From a virus: DNA of 39,672 nucleotides. Shown here piece by piece: positions 13,367 to 20,231 of this stretch. How positions within the stretch are numbered: the first letter of the stretch is position 1; every line of letters starts with the position of its first letter. Location: positions 1 through 39,672 of IMG/VR virus record IMGVR_UViG_3300006919_000139. The stretch is one strand, 5' to 3'. The translations under genes were made by a program, and so were the position numbers. The notes beneath the pieces were generated by a model. That model worked only from the letters and a program-made list of their open reading frames with translations. It searched no databases and was not told the DNA's origin.

Positions 13367-13618
13367 ATGAGCCTTCACACAGACCGAGCCTTTAAGAAGG
13401 CGCAGGCCAAGGGTGCGGCGGCGGCAGTCAACTCCACTACATGGAACGCGCTTATGGACATGACCAAGCGGGAACTCGCGGAGGTCTCCATGCACTTGGC
13501 CGCTGTAGCCACTGGAAATTACGACGAAGCGATTTCCGGCGGCAGCTTCGGGGTCCCCAGCGCCTTTGACCGTCTGATGGAAGAAGTCTGCGCGCTTCGT
13601 GACAACAAGCTGATTTAG
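13367..13618 (+). CDS. Hypothetical protein, 83 aa
   Basis: Soluble protein ('TDRAFKKAQAKGAAAAVNST', 'WNALMDMTKRELAEVSMHLA', 'ALRDNKLI'), predicted all-helical. ATG 13367 has GGAGAGAG upstream and is preferred over GTG/ATG codons further 5'. Its 40-nt leader resembles the leader of the lipoprotein gene at 12636-12674. No family recognised. Confidence 0.65.
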   Translation: MSLHTDRAFKKAQAKGAAAAVNSTTWNALMDMTKRELAEVSMHLAAVATGNYDEAISGGSFGVPSAFDRLMEEVCALRDNKLI

Positions 13619-13712
13619 CCGCCGCCTGACCGAATCGCCCGCAAGGGTGATGGAGAAGCGCCCTGCCTAGTGGGTCGCACGACCAAGGAGAAGTGTCTGT
13701 AGCGGGTCCAGA

Positions 13713-13738
13713 GGGGCGGGTTGTAAGAGGCCCGCCCC
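13713..13738 (+). other. Strong stem-loop in the gap before the 74-aa gene
   Basis: GGGGCGGG and CCCGCCCC pair perfectly over 8 bp around a 10-nt loop. ATCACCGGAGG follows, so the hairpin sits just upstream of the ribosome site of the next gene. There is no U run. It could attenuate transcription or control initiation. The remaining bases of 13619-13757 hold nothing else I recognise. Confidence 0.45.
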
Positions 13739-13757
13739 ATCACCGGAGGATGATGGA

Positions 13758-13982
13758 ATGGAATACCTATCGACATACCACGCCCGGACGGTAGCCCAGA
13801 GCCTCCAGAGGCTCGCGGAAGCCGCCAAGGAGGCCCAGGCCGCGCTCGACGCCGCCCGCCTTCATCGCTGGTGCGAGGGGACGGCTGATGAGTGGATCGG
13901 CCACAGCCTTCAAGACATTCAGACACTGGCTGCCGACGCGATTTCCGACGCGGCGGTCATAGCAGCGAGGGACGCGGCATGA
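13758..13982 (+). CDS. Hypothetical protein, 74 aa
   Basis: Ala-rich helical protein ('AQSLQRLAEAAKEAQAALDA', then 'DIQTLAADAISDAAVIAARD'), probably coiled coil. It has a good GGAGG 13 nt upstream of its ATG. The stop overlaps the next ATG (ATGA). No family recognised. Confidence 0.6.
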   Translation: MEYLSTYHARTVAQSLQRLAEAAKEAQAALDAARLHRWCEGTADEWIGHSLQDIQTLAADAISDAAVIAARDAA

Positions 13983-14161
13983 GCAAAGAACTCTACATGC
14001 AGGCCCACGAAGACCTGATGGCCGAATACCTGGGCAGGCATCCGAACGCCAGCGAGGGCGAAGCCTACGAGAAGACGGCGGATCTGGCCTACGACCGGAT
14101 GATCGACCGTATTGCCGACATGGCAGACGACCTGAAAACGCGAAGGAGGGAAGGGCTGTGA
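13979..14161 (+). CDS. Hypothetical protein, 60 aa
   Basis: Acidic-to-neutral helical protein ('LYMQAHEDLMAEYLGRHPNA', 'AYEKTADLAYDRMIDRIADM'). The pattern HEDLMAEYLerhPdAsE.eAYEkTadlAydrm is familiar from unnamed phage proteins. Coupled by 4-nt overlaps to both neighbours. Confidence 0.65.
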   Translation: MSKELYMQAHEDLMAEYLGRHPNASEGEAYEKTADLAYDRMIDRIADMADDLKTRRREGL

Positions 14162-14334
14162 GCGATCGCGAATCCCGCCGCGCCGATGCGCTGGAAGAAG
14201 CCTATTGGGAGAGACGCCGCCGCCGCCTGACGAGTGGCTGCCTGTGCGGCTGGCCCGACATGCCGGGATCGTGCCCCGGCCCGATGAACTGTCCGATGCA
14301 CGGCGAAGACATTGGTGAGGAGGAAGACCAGTGA
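14158..14334 (+). CDS. Small Cys-rich protein, 58 aa
   Basis: GTG start at 14158 overlapping the upstream stop. The C-terminal half has four Cys and a His in 'GCLCGWPDMPGSCPGPMNCP' followed by MH, suggesting a metal-binding knuckle; the N-terminal half is a basic helix (EERRRRR-like). It could bind nucleic acid. No family recognised. Confidence 0.55.
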   Translation: MSDRESRRADALEEAYWERRRRRLTSGCLCGWPDMPGSCPGPMNCPMHGEDIGEEEDQ

Positions 14335-14558
14335 CCCGAGACGAATTTCATAACGGGATGCGGATTCTGATGAACATCGACAAATACGAGTTCGTTGATG
14401 CGCTGAAGGGCGCGCGCCGGGAGCCATGGGATATGCCAGACCGACACTGGCCGAGGTTCAGAACGGAGCCGTGGGTTTGGTTCATCCAGGCGTCCGACGC
14501 CGATGCCGATGCCGTGTGGGCAATTGTTGAGAAGCGCATGAACAGGAACGCGGCATGA
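14331..14558 (+). CDS. Hypothetical protein, 75 aa (paralogue of the next gene)
   Basis: GTG start at 14331 in a GTGA overlap. The layout is 'TRDEFHNGMRIL', 'PWDMPDRHWPRFRTEPWVWF', then 'DADAVWAIVEKRM'. The next gene has the same spacing of EF, WD..D, W/F, P..W and AVW..VE, so the two appear to come from a tandem duplication. Function unknown. Confidence 0.65.
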   Translation: MTRDEFHNGMRILMNIDKYEFVDALKGARREPWDMPDRHWPRFRTEPWVWFIQASDADADAVWAIVEKRMNRNAA

Positions 14559-14776
14559 CCCTCAACGAATTCCGCGCCATCGAGCGCAGCATCTGGAAGC
14601 TATCGGAACCCGAGGTCGCCCGCATTCTCAGCCCGTTCTACGAGAACGCGGCGGATTGGGACGACCAAGTGAGCCTGTTCCTTCGCGCCCCCTCGGTCTG
14701 GCTGGCAACGGCCCCGGAGGATCAGGCGAGGGCTGTTTGGCGGCTGGTCGAGGTGCCTAAGGAGGTGGCGGCGTGA
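14555..14776 (+). CDS. Hypothetical protein, 73 aa (paralogue of the previous gene)
   Basis: It begins 'TLNEFRAIERSIWKL' and continues with ADWDDQVSLFLRAPSVWL and DQARAVWRLVE. The aligned positions with the preceding protein are EF near the N-terminus, WD-D in the middle, FxRxPxxW and AVWxxVE at the end. The ATG overlaps the upstream TGA. Divergence is large, so the duplication is old or the second copy came from another phage. Confidence 0.65.
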   Translation: MTLNEFRAIERSIWKLSEPEVARILSPFYENAADWDDQVSLFLRAPSVWLATAPEDQARAVWRLVEVPKEVAA

Positions 14777-15120
14777 GCCAGTATCTCGATGAAGCGCCTT
14801 ACGAGGAGGCAATGAGCGTTTTCTACGGCGGGGCAGAGACGCCCCCCATCAAGGGCCACACCATCTGGACCGGCGATTTCATGGGCATGGGCAAGCACGA
14901 TATTCCATGTCCGGTCTGCTTCGACGCGCCCGCGATGATCGAGCGCAACGTGACCCCCGGCCAATGGAGGCAGGAAATGCAGCCGTGCTCGGCTTGCCAG
15001 CGCGAAGGATGGCGCGTTCGGCGGAGGAGCCGCATGACCCGCCTCCGCATCGAACGCTGGGTTGCCACCCTCATGGTCGCAACCGCCTTTGCAATGGCTT
15101 GGGGGGAGATAGGGCTGTGA
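14773..15120 (+). CDS. Zinc-ribbon-like protein with C-terminal hydrophobic segment, 115 aa
   Basis: GTG start in overlap with the upstream stop. Two Cys pairs, CPVC and CSAC, about 30 residues apart suggest a zinc ribbon; the last 20 residues ('WVATLMVATAFAMAWGEIGL') look like a membrane segment. A soluble metal-binding head with a membrane tail is unusual for such a small early protein. The tail may also be a near-accidental extension. No family recognised. Confidence 0.6.
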   Translation: MSQYLDEAPYEEAMSVFYGGAETPPIKGHTIWTGDFMGMGKHDIPCPVCFDAPAMIERNVTPGQWRQEMQPCSACQREGWRVRRRSRMTRLRIERWVATLMVATAFAMAWGEIGL

Positions 15121-15176
15121 CGAAGCGAGACGATGGCGGGCCTGCGTTCCCGGTGCCCGATGGAGAGAGGGAGTAG
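15117..15176 (+). CDS. 19-residue peptide, remnant of a DGGPAFP family protein
   Basis: GTG start at 15117 overlapping the upstream stop. It reads V T K R D D G G P A F P V P D G E R E. 'DGGPAFP' opens many small phage proteins that are normally much longer, so this looks like a truncated copy. It may be untranslated. Confidence 0.35.
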   Translation: MTKRDDGGPAFPVPDGERE

Positions 15177-15181
15177 GCCCG

Positions 15182-15394
15182 ATGCACAGTGAGAAACAGG
15201 CGAAGGAACTTTGGTGCCCACACGCGGTCGCCAGTCACACGAACCCCCGGCAGCGGCTCGGCAACCCCGAAAACTGGCTGCACCACTGCATCGCCTCCCG
15301 CTGTGCGGCTTGGCGGTGGGAGCCTGACCGCGATCCAGCCCTGGAAACCATCGAAGGGCGCGGCTGGTGCGGACTTTCCGGGAGGCCCGAATGA
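15182..15394 (+). CDS. Small Cys/His/Trp-rich phage protein, 70 aa
   Basis: The motif string 'LWCPHA', 'HHCIASRCAAWRWE' and 'GRGWCGLSGRPE' matches a very common but unnamed phage family with conserved CP, C-x4-C-x-AWRW and GxCGLxGxP. The Cys set suggests zinc binding. ATG at 15182, with GGGAG upstream. The stop overlaps the next ATG. Confidence 0.8.
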   Translation: MHSEKQAKELWCPHAVASHTNPRQRLGNPENWLHHCIASRCAAWRWEPDRDPALETIEGRGWCGLSGRPE

Positions 15395-15561
15395 CCAGCC
15401 CCGCCCTGGACCGCCCCTGTAGGACGGTGGAGCAAGTGCTGGCTGATCTGGTCAAAGAGCGCGAGCAATGGAAGGGCTGTCCAACTTGCTACAAGCGCAT
15501 CACCAAGCAGATCAAGGGCTTGCGCGCGACACTGCGTTCCACGGGGGAGGGCAACCAATGA
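15391..15561 (+). CDS. Hypothetical protein, 56 aa
   Basis: Helical basic protein with 'TVEQVLADLVKEREQWKGCP' and 'TCYKRITKQIKGLRATL'; one CPTC pair. ATG 15391 overlaps the upstream TGA and its own stop overlaps the next ATG. No family recognised. Confidence 0.6.
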   Translation: MTSPALDRPCRTVEQVLADLVKEREQWKGCPTCYKRITKQIKGLRATLRSTGEGNQ

Positions 15562-15704
15562 TCTTCCAACCCTGGCACCGCCGCTGGCTTTTGTTCTTCC
15601 GCGCCGTTCTTCGGCTGTTTGGCGTGGTGCCGTGCTGCCTGTTCCGAGAGGTCCGGCAGTGGATTCGCTGGCAACGCTTTCAATGGAGGAAGTCATGTTC
15701 CTAG
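15558..15704 (+). CDS. Small basic Trp/Phe-rich protein, 48 aa
   Basis: 'FQPWHRRWLLFFRAVLRLFG' is strongly amphipathic and basic, followed by VVPCCLFREVRQWIRW. It probably sits at the membrane surface. The ATG overlaps the upstream TGA, and the 3' end overlaps the next gene by 10 nt. The coupling supports translation; function unknown. Confidence 0.5.
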   Translation: MIFQPWHRRWLLFFRAVLRLFGVVPCCLFREVRQWIRWQRFQWRKSCS

Positions 15705-15868
15705 GAGCGGTATTCGCCTGTCACCTCTGGCTTGGATGCACGGCGTTTTACACCGGGACATATGCCGATCCCAACGAATGCTGGGCAGAGGCTAGAGCCC
15801 TTGCCGTGGCGCTCAAGATAGACGGCAACAACGATGTTCGGATGACGCAGTGCGGGAGGGTCGAGTGA
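15695..15868 (+). CDS. Small predicted exported protein, 57 aa
   Basis: A short hydrophobic N-terminus ('FLGAVFACHLWLGCTAFYTG') followed by 'DPNECWAEARALAVALKIDG'. This is the look of the small exported phage proteins with one conserved Cys-Trp pair. The ATG at 15695 is chosen because GGAGG lies 5 nt upstream; ATG 15683 is less likely. The stop overlaps the exonuclease GTG. Confidence 0.6.
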   Translation: MFLGAVFACHLWLGCTAFYTGTYADPNECWAEARALAVALKIDGNNDVRMTQCGRVE

Positions 15869-16677
15869 GCGATATTGCTGCTGTCGAAGCCGTGGTTTTC
15901 AAGCCTGCGGGCTGGCACGAAGCGCGATCCAAGGGCGTCGGGTCCAGTGACGTTGCCAAGATCATGTCGGGCAACTGGTTCGGCCTTTGGGAGCAGAAGA
16001 CCGGCCGCGCCGAGCCGGAGGATTTGAGCGACGTTCTGCCCGTCATCATCGGGGCCTGGACCGAGCCGCTGAACGCCTGGATCTACCAGCGCCGCATGGG
16101 TGTCGATCTTACCCCATGCGCGCGGCAGACGCACCCGGAGCATCCGCTCCTTGTGGCCGAGGGCGACTATTACGAATGGGACACGACGGTCGGCGTCGAG
16201 TGCAAGCATGTCAACGCCTTCGCCAAGGATGATGAAGTCGTCTCCCGCTACTGGTGGCAATGCCAGCACCAGATGGCCGTCTATGGCTGGTCCAAGGTCT
16301 ATCTCAGCGTGATTTTCGGCACCCAGAAGTGGGAGCGGTTCGAAGTCACACGCGACGATGACGCCATCACGGAGATGATCGAGACATGCCGAAAATTCTG
16401 GAGCCATGTGGAGACGGACACGCCGCCCCAGAACTTCGAGGGCGAGACGGTGACGGTGAGCCTGGACGACATGCGGGAACAAGACATGGCTGGCAGCAAC
16501 ACATGGTGCGCCTTCGCCGTCGATTGGCTGGAAAACCGAAAGCCCGCGAAGACGTTCAAGACGGCGGAGACGGAGTTGAAGGCCCTGGTTGAGCCCGATG
16601 TGAAGCGGGCTTACGGCGCGGGAATCGAGATCAAACGGAGCAAGGCCGGAGCCTTGTCAATTCGAGAGGAGAAGTGA
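15865..16677 (+). CDS. YqaJ-type recombination exonuclease
   Basis: 270 residues of the PD-(D/E)XK superfamily, the same fold as lambda exonuclease. Seen are GVGSSDVA (24-31), GAWTEPLNAW (63-72), D106 and E112-x-K114 (VECKHV), which form the catalytic D...ExK set, and a Gln motif region 'QCQHQMAVYG'. It resects double-stranded ends to expose single strands for the annealing protein encoded next. The start is GTG 15865 in a GTGA overlap. Co-translated with the ERF gene. Confidence 0.92.
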   Translation: MSDIAAVEAVVFKPAGWHEARSKGVGSSDVAKIMSGNWFGLWEQKTGRAEPEDLSDVLPVIIGAWTEPLNAWIYQRRMGVDLTPCARQTHPEHPLLVAEGDYYEWDTTVGVECKHVNAFAKDDEVVSRYWWQCQHQMAVYGWSKVYLSVIFGTQKWERFEVTRDDDAITEMIETCRKFWSHVETDTPPQNFEGETVTVSLDDMREQDMAGSNTWCAFAVDWLENRKPAKTFKTAETELKALVEPDVKRAYGAGIEIKRSKAGALSIREEK

Positions 16678-17393
16678 TGAAACCCGATGTAGCGAAGGCG
16701 CTCATCGAAGCGCAGAAGGTGCTGGACAACGTTGCGAAGGATTCCGATAACCCGCACTTCAAGAGCAAGTATGTAAGCCTCGCCGCCGTGCGCGATGTGG
16801 TCTATCCGGCCTTCAACGATGCCGGGTTCTCGATCATGCAATACGCCGTGACTCTGGAAAACGGCGGGCTTCAAGTCGTCACGAAACTCACCCATGAATC
16901 GGGCGAGGAAATCGTGTTCGAAGGCCCGGCCGTTACCTTGGCGAAATCAGACGCGCAGGGCGTCGGGTCGGCCATCACCTATCTCCGCCGCTACAACCTT
17001 CTCGCCATCGCCGGGATCGCCCCGGAGGACGACGACGGCAACAGCGCGTCGGACACCGACAAGAAGGGCGATATCAAGGGCACGGCGGCGGGCCGCAACG
17101 TCACCGCCAAGCGCGCGTCGGATGCACCGAAAGAGACGACCCACGAACAACAGGTCCGGGAATTTCTCAAACTCGAGAACCCGGTGTTTTCCGACAAGCT
17201 GAACGACGGCGATTTCTGCCAGCGGATGCAGGATGCCGCGCATCTCGCCCCGGACCTGGAAACCATCAACCGGCTTGTGAAGAGCAACCGCGCCCGCATC
17301 GACAAGTTGGACGGTGCAACCACCGAGGCCCTGCGGGCGACGATTGGAAACGCCCGCGAGCAGATCACCAACATGGAAGGATTGGCAGCATGA
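16677..17393 (+). CDS. erf: ERF-family single-strand annealing protein
   Basis: 238 residues. The ERF signature is clear: 'NPHFKSKYVSLAAVRDVVYP' near the N-terminus and 'QGVGSAITYLRRYNLLAIAG' then EDDDGN. Like P22 Erf, it anneals homologous single strands and circularises terminally redundant DNA after injection. This fits a headful-packaged, circularly permuted genome. ATG 16677 is preferred to GTG 16674 because AGGAG is spaced 5 nt from it. The C-terminal 90 residues form a linker and helical tail. Confidence 0.95.
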   Translation: MKPDVAKALIEAQKVLDNVAKDSDNPHFKSKYVSLAAVRDVVYPAFNDAGFSIMQYAVTLENGGLQVVTKLTHESGEEIVFEGPAVTLAKSDAQGVGSAITYLRRYNLLAIAGIAPEDDDGNSASDTDKKGDIKGTAAGRNVTAKRASDAPKETTHEQQVREFLKLENPVFSDKLNDGDFCQRMQDAAHLAPDLETINRLVKSNRARIDKLDGATTEALRATIGNAREQITNMEGLAA

Positions 17394-17653
17394 GCCAGCA
17401 ACGCGACAACAGCGGAGCCTTGTTCCGAAACGACCGCAAGGAGAAGGACACGCACCCTGACTACAGCGGGCCGTGCATGGTGGAAGGAAAGCCCATGCGG
17501 ATCGCAGCTTGGATCAAGCGGGATAAGCAGAACCGGCAATATCTGTCGCTGGATTTCAGCGAACCGCGACCGGCGACGAACGACGGCCCGGCAACCTCCA
17601 ACAGGGAATCGGAAGATCCGGGCGCGGGCCTGGACGACGATCTGCCTTTTTAG
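17390..17653 (+). CDS. Small protein with SSB-like acidic tail (candidate ssDNA-binding partner)
   Basis: 87 residues. The core ('FRNDRKEKDTHPDYSGPC', 'IAAWIKRDKQNRQYLSLDFS') has the DUF736-like pattern of an OB-type small domain. The very end is DDDLPF, nearly the DDDIPF tip by which bacterial SSB recruits partners. It directly follows exonuclease and annealing protein, with an ATGA overlap, so a phage SSB or SSB-mimic is likely. The fold assignment is inference. Confidence 0.75.
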   Translation: MSQQRDNSGALFRNDRKEKDTHPDYSGPCMVEGKPMRIAAWIKRDKQNRQYLSLDFSEPRPATNDGPATSNRESEDPGAGLDDDLPF

Positions 17654-17662
17654 GGGGCGGCG

Positions 17663-17803
17663 ATGAAGATTGCAGACCAACTCCGCGCTGGTGTCAGTGG
17701 CCCTCATGAGCGCGGCGCGCGATACACGATCAACCACAACCTCGACCCTATCGCCGTTCTCAAGGCGGCCGATTTGCTCGACGCGCTGATGAACGGTGCG
17801 TGA
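17663..17803 (+). CDS. Small protein, 46 aa
   Basis: It reads M K I A D Q L R A G V S G P H E R, then INHNLDPIAVLKAADLLDAL. ATG 17663 has GGGGGCGG upstream. The stop TGA at 17801-17803 overlaps the next ATG by one base (TGATG). Function unknown. Confidence 0.5.
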   Translation: MKIADQLRAGVSGPHERGARYTINHNLDPIAVLKAADLLDALMNGA

Positions 17804-18222
17804 TGGAAGTCCTGCTCGAAAAACAGATCAACGGCAGCCTTCGCCCGGCCAACGGCGAGGCGTGGGACAAGTTGCGCCAGATCAAGGCCGGGACGCAGTT
17901 GGTTGCCGATGTGAAAGACCCGAGGCGGAGAAGCGGCCAGCAGCACCGCTTCTTCTTCGCCCTGGCCCATGTGCTGTTCGAGAACCAGGAACGATACCCG
18001 GACTTCGATGAATTCCGGGCGCGGCTGCTCGTGTATCTCGGCTATTTCGAGGCCGTGAAAACCCAGGAAGGCGAAACCATTGCCATGCCCAAGAGCCTGA
18101 GATTCGGGAAGATGCCGGCCGATGAATTCACGGCGCTTGTGGATTCGGTTCTTCGGTTTGCGGAGGAGCAGGGCTTCGACAGGGCCGAGTTGCTGGCGCA
18201 GACGCAAGAGGCCGCCGCATGA
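17803..18222 (+). CDS. DUF1367-family protein
   Basis: 139 residues. 'NGSLRPANGEAWDKLRQIKA', 'VKDPRRRSGQQHRFFFALAH' and 'VYLGYFEAVKTQEGETIAMP' match the DUF1367 layout (lambdoid NinB-neighbour family) of unknown function. It is common in phage recombination/late-early regions, next to NinB/NinG-like genes. ATG 17803 overlaps the previous stop; GTG 17800 is an alternative start. The stop overlaps the next ATG (ATGA). Confidence 0.85.
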   Translation: MEVLLEKQINGSLRPANGEAWDKLRQIKAGTQLVADVKDPRRRSGQQHRFFFALAHVLFENQERYPDFDEFRARLLVYLGYFEAVKTQEGETIAMPKSLRFGKMPADEFTALVDSVLRFAEEQGFDRAELLAQTQEAAA

Positions 18223-18563
18223 TCCCGAAACGCCGAAAGCGCGAACCCCTGGGCTTGAGAGAGGCCCCGCAGATCCGGTGTCGGGGTCATTTGCAATGGG
18301 TCAGGGGCCACGAATGCGTGGTTTCCAACAGCATGTGCGCCGGGAATATCGAGGCTTGCCATGTGAGAAGCGGGACCGATGGCGGCATGGGCGTGAAGCC
18401 GAGCGATCGCTACGTCTTCCCCGGCTGCACTGTCCACCATGCCGAGCAGCATCGCATCGGAGAGCAACAGTTCGCCCGGAAGTACTCGATCAACCTCAGA
18501 CAGATAGCGGACGGGCTTTGGTTGAAGTCCCCGCATGGGAAGAAGTGGAGGATGGAGCAGTGA
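18219..18563 (+). CDS. HNH-like/DUF968-like putative nuclease
   Basis: 114 residues. Zinc-type residues are seen in 'RCRGHLQWVRGHECVV', 'MCAGNIEACHVRSGTDGGMG' and 'FPGCTVHHAEQHRIGE'. This Cys/His order, with an H-x-R and an HH-x2-QHRIGE block, fits the DUF968/HNH family of small phage nucleases, which act on recombination intermediates. It complements the NinG-like protein at 10183. Coupled by overlaps on both sides. Confidence 0.78.
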   Translation: MIPKRRKREPLGLREAPQIRCRGHLQWVRGHECVVSNSMCAGNIEACHVRSGTDGGMGVKPSDRYVFPGCTVHHAEQHRIGEQQFARKYSINLRQIADGLWLKSPHGKKWRMEQ

Positions 18564-18742
18564 CGACAGACGAATGGCTTCGAACTGTGCGCGGCTGGCT
18601 TTGCTACGCCGTCGTGATCCACCTGCAAATGCGCTGGTGGTGGCCGGGCGGCGCAATGGTCTTGGTGCCCTACGCCGGAGATTGGGAATACCGGAAAGAG
18701 CGCCGAGAACTCACCAGAGAGCAGAGAAAGGCACAGCCATGA
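18560..18742 (+). CDS. Small Trp-rich, possibly membrane-associated protein, 60 aa
   Basis: GTG start at 18560 in a GTGA overlap. 'WLRTVRGWLCYAVVIHLQMR' then WWWPGGAMVLVPYAGDW form a hydrophobic core, followed by a charged tail (RKERRELTREQRK). No family recognised. Confidence 0.55.
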   Translation: MTTDEWLRTVRGWLCYAVVIHLQMRWWWPGGAMVLVPYAGDWEYRKERRELTREQRKAQP

Positions 18743-19128
18743 CGGACACCACCACGGACAAAAATACATTCATCCTTCAACAGTGCGACGTCGCCGACCC
18801 GGAGGCCGTCAGAGAGGGCGAGTGGCGAGAGGATGGCCCGGTGATGGGTTGGACCCCACGCCTAGGAAAATACCGGGTTACGGACCCAGAAACTGGACGG
18901 TGCCTGTTCGCAACGGCGGATCGCGCGATGGAGGCGGCAAAGGCATTTCAAGCCAAATGCGCGGACAAGCTTCTCGGAATGGACAAGCCGCTCCCGCCCG
19001 GCTGGACGTGGGTCCACCGCGACATAGGGATGCCGGTGACGCACATCACATCGTCCGCCTGCTGGTGCAACCCGGTTGCGACCGGCCCGGAGGATGAAGT
19101 CGAAGAAGGGGGAGACGAAAGGCAATGA
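18739..19128 (+). CDS. Hypothetical protein, 129 aa
   Basis: Soluble protein with 'QQCDVADPEAVREGEWREDG', 'LGKYRVTDPETGRCLFATAD', an Ala-rich helix and the C-terminal 'SACWCNP' plus an acidic tail (EDEVEEGGDE). Its start region shares a perfect 20-bp stretch with that of the gene at 19343. No family recognised. Confidence 0.6.
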   Translation: MTDTTTDKNTFILQQCDVADPEAVREGEWREDGPVMGWTPRLGKYRVTDPETGRCLFATADRAMEAAKAFQAKCADKLLGMDKPLPPGWTWVHRDIGMPVTHITSSACWCNPVATGPEDEVEEGGDERQ

Positions 19129-19346
19129 CGGTTGGATTCGACTACCCCCACGACATTGACCGGATGCGCAACACATCGAACTGGCTGGTCGCGTGTGGCG
19201 GCGATGAACACTTGGCGACGGCACACCTCCTTTGGAAGGCGGCGAACGAGATAGACCGCCTGATGGGCGAGATCGATCGGCGTGACCACGCGCTCGACCC
19301 GCTGGGCGATGCGCTTAATTCTGGTGACGGGAGTTACAAGCCATGA
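19125..19346 (+). CDS. Hypothetical protein, 73 aa
   Basis: 'FDYPHDIDRMRNTSNWLVAC', then EHLATAHLLWKAANEIDRLM, a helical protein with a central aliphatic face. Coupled by ATGA overlaps with both neighbours. Function unknown. Confidence 0.6.
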   Translation: MTVGFDYPHDIDRMRNTSNWLVACGGDEHLATAHLLWKAANEIDRLMGEIDRRDHALDPLGDALNSGDGSYKP

Positions 19347-19540
19347 CGGACACCACCAAAACGATGGACCCGATGGAAGCGCGGGAGATCGTCGCGCAGG
19401 GCGGTCAGATTTTACTACCATTCGACGCGGGTGATGCCGAAGTCAAATTCTCGTCGCGCAAGCATCTTGCAAACCTGATCGCCCAAGCCCTCGCGGCACG
19501 GGACGCTGTAGGCGGTGCGGAAGTTGGCGGGGGAGGGTGA
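19343..19540 (+). CDS. Hypothetical protein, 65 aa
   Basis: It starts TDTTKTMDPMEAREIVAQGG after the initiator and contains 'SRKHLANLIAQALAARDA', ending in a Gly-rich tail. Its first codons repeat those of the gene at 18739 at the DNA level (20 identical bases). Function unknown. Confidence 0.55.
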   Translation: MTDTTKTMDPMEAREIVAQGGQILLPFDAGDAEVKFSSRKHLANLIAQALAARDAVGGAEVGGGG

Positions 19541-19542
19541 CA

Positions 19543-19692
19543 ATGGCTGACGACCAGCCGATGCGCTCAATCTGGTATGACTGGGGCAACTTCGTCACGA
19601 GGTTGGATATTTGGCATGAGAACGGCCTGAAATATTCTCAGACGTTTACAGCCGCCAAGCAGATGCCGACAGGAGATAACAATGCCGAGTGA
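19543..19692 (+). CDS. Small protein, 49 aa
   Basis: It begins 'ADDQPMRSIWYDWGNFVTRL', then DIWHENGLKYSQTFTAAKQM. ATG 19543 has GGGAGGG at a good distance. The 3' end overlaps the next gene by 11 nt. Function unknown. Confidence 0.5.
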   Translation: MADDQPMRSIWYDWGNFVTRLDIWHENGLKYSQTFTAAKQMPTGDNNAE

Positions 19693-20011
19693 CGACCTGG
19701 ACCCGGTGGCGCCGGGGGCGGCTGTGTCTGCTTTCGTCGCGTTTGAGAGCGGCGACCCAATTGCGGCAGCTATCCGCGCCTACCTCAAGGCCCTGTGGAG
19801 GCCGATAGAGGAAGCGCCGAAGCGGTCTCGTTCAGAAGGTATGGTGCCCGTGTTGCTCGCCGGGCACTACCCGAGCAACAAGCAGCCTACCGACATCATC
19901 GAATCTTGGTGGAACCCGCACGATGAAGAATGGGCGCGCTGGACACACGCATTCCCGCCCACCTATTTCATGCTGCGCCCGCATCCGCCGGAGCCCTCCG
20001 ATGACCGATAG
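19682..20011 (+). CDS. DUF551-like protein, 109 aa
   Basis: The C-terminal 70 residues follow the DUF551 plan: 'LWRPIEEAPKRSRSEGMVPV' at the front, a central ESWW...EEWARW and 'PPTYFMLRPHPPEP' at the end. The first 40 residues are an added acidic/alanine segment. It is a divergent second member beside the one at 5766-5999. Function unknown. Confidence 0.7.
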   Translation: MPSDDLDPVAPGAAVSAFVAFESGDPIAAAIRAYLKALWRPIEEAPKRSRSEGMVPVLLAGHYPSNKQPTDIIESWWNPHDEEWARWTHAFPPTYFMLRPHPPEPSDDR

Positions 20012-20231
20012 AGCGACAGAGGGTTTGAGGCATTACGCGCACAAGACGGCTTTAGGCGACGTTGAAATCGTGGACCGTGAAACGGGATTCGCGCGGTCCG
20101 TTCTTAACTACGATTATCGCTTCACATGCAACGCCGATATACACGACCATGCAGAGCGCATTTGCCAAGCCCTAGAGGGACCGATGGCGTCTCAGGGCGT
20201 GGCCCGAGCCATGATCGCGGCTGAGGAGTAG
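20001..20231 (+). CDS. Hypothetical protein, 76 aa, last rightward gene
   Basis: 'TEGLRHYAHKTALGDVEIVD', 'ARSVLNYDYRFTCNADIHDH' and 'RICQALEGPMASQGVARAMI'. ATG 20001 lies within the end of the previous gene (11-nt overlap). It is the last gene before convergence with the tailspike gene; 46 nt separate the two stops and no clear terminator is seen there. Confidence 0.6.
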   Translation: MTDRATEGLRHYAHKTALGDVEIVDRETGFARSVLNYDYRFTCNADIHDHAERICQALEGPMASQGVARAMIAAEE

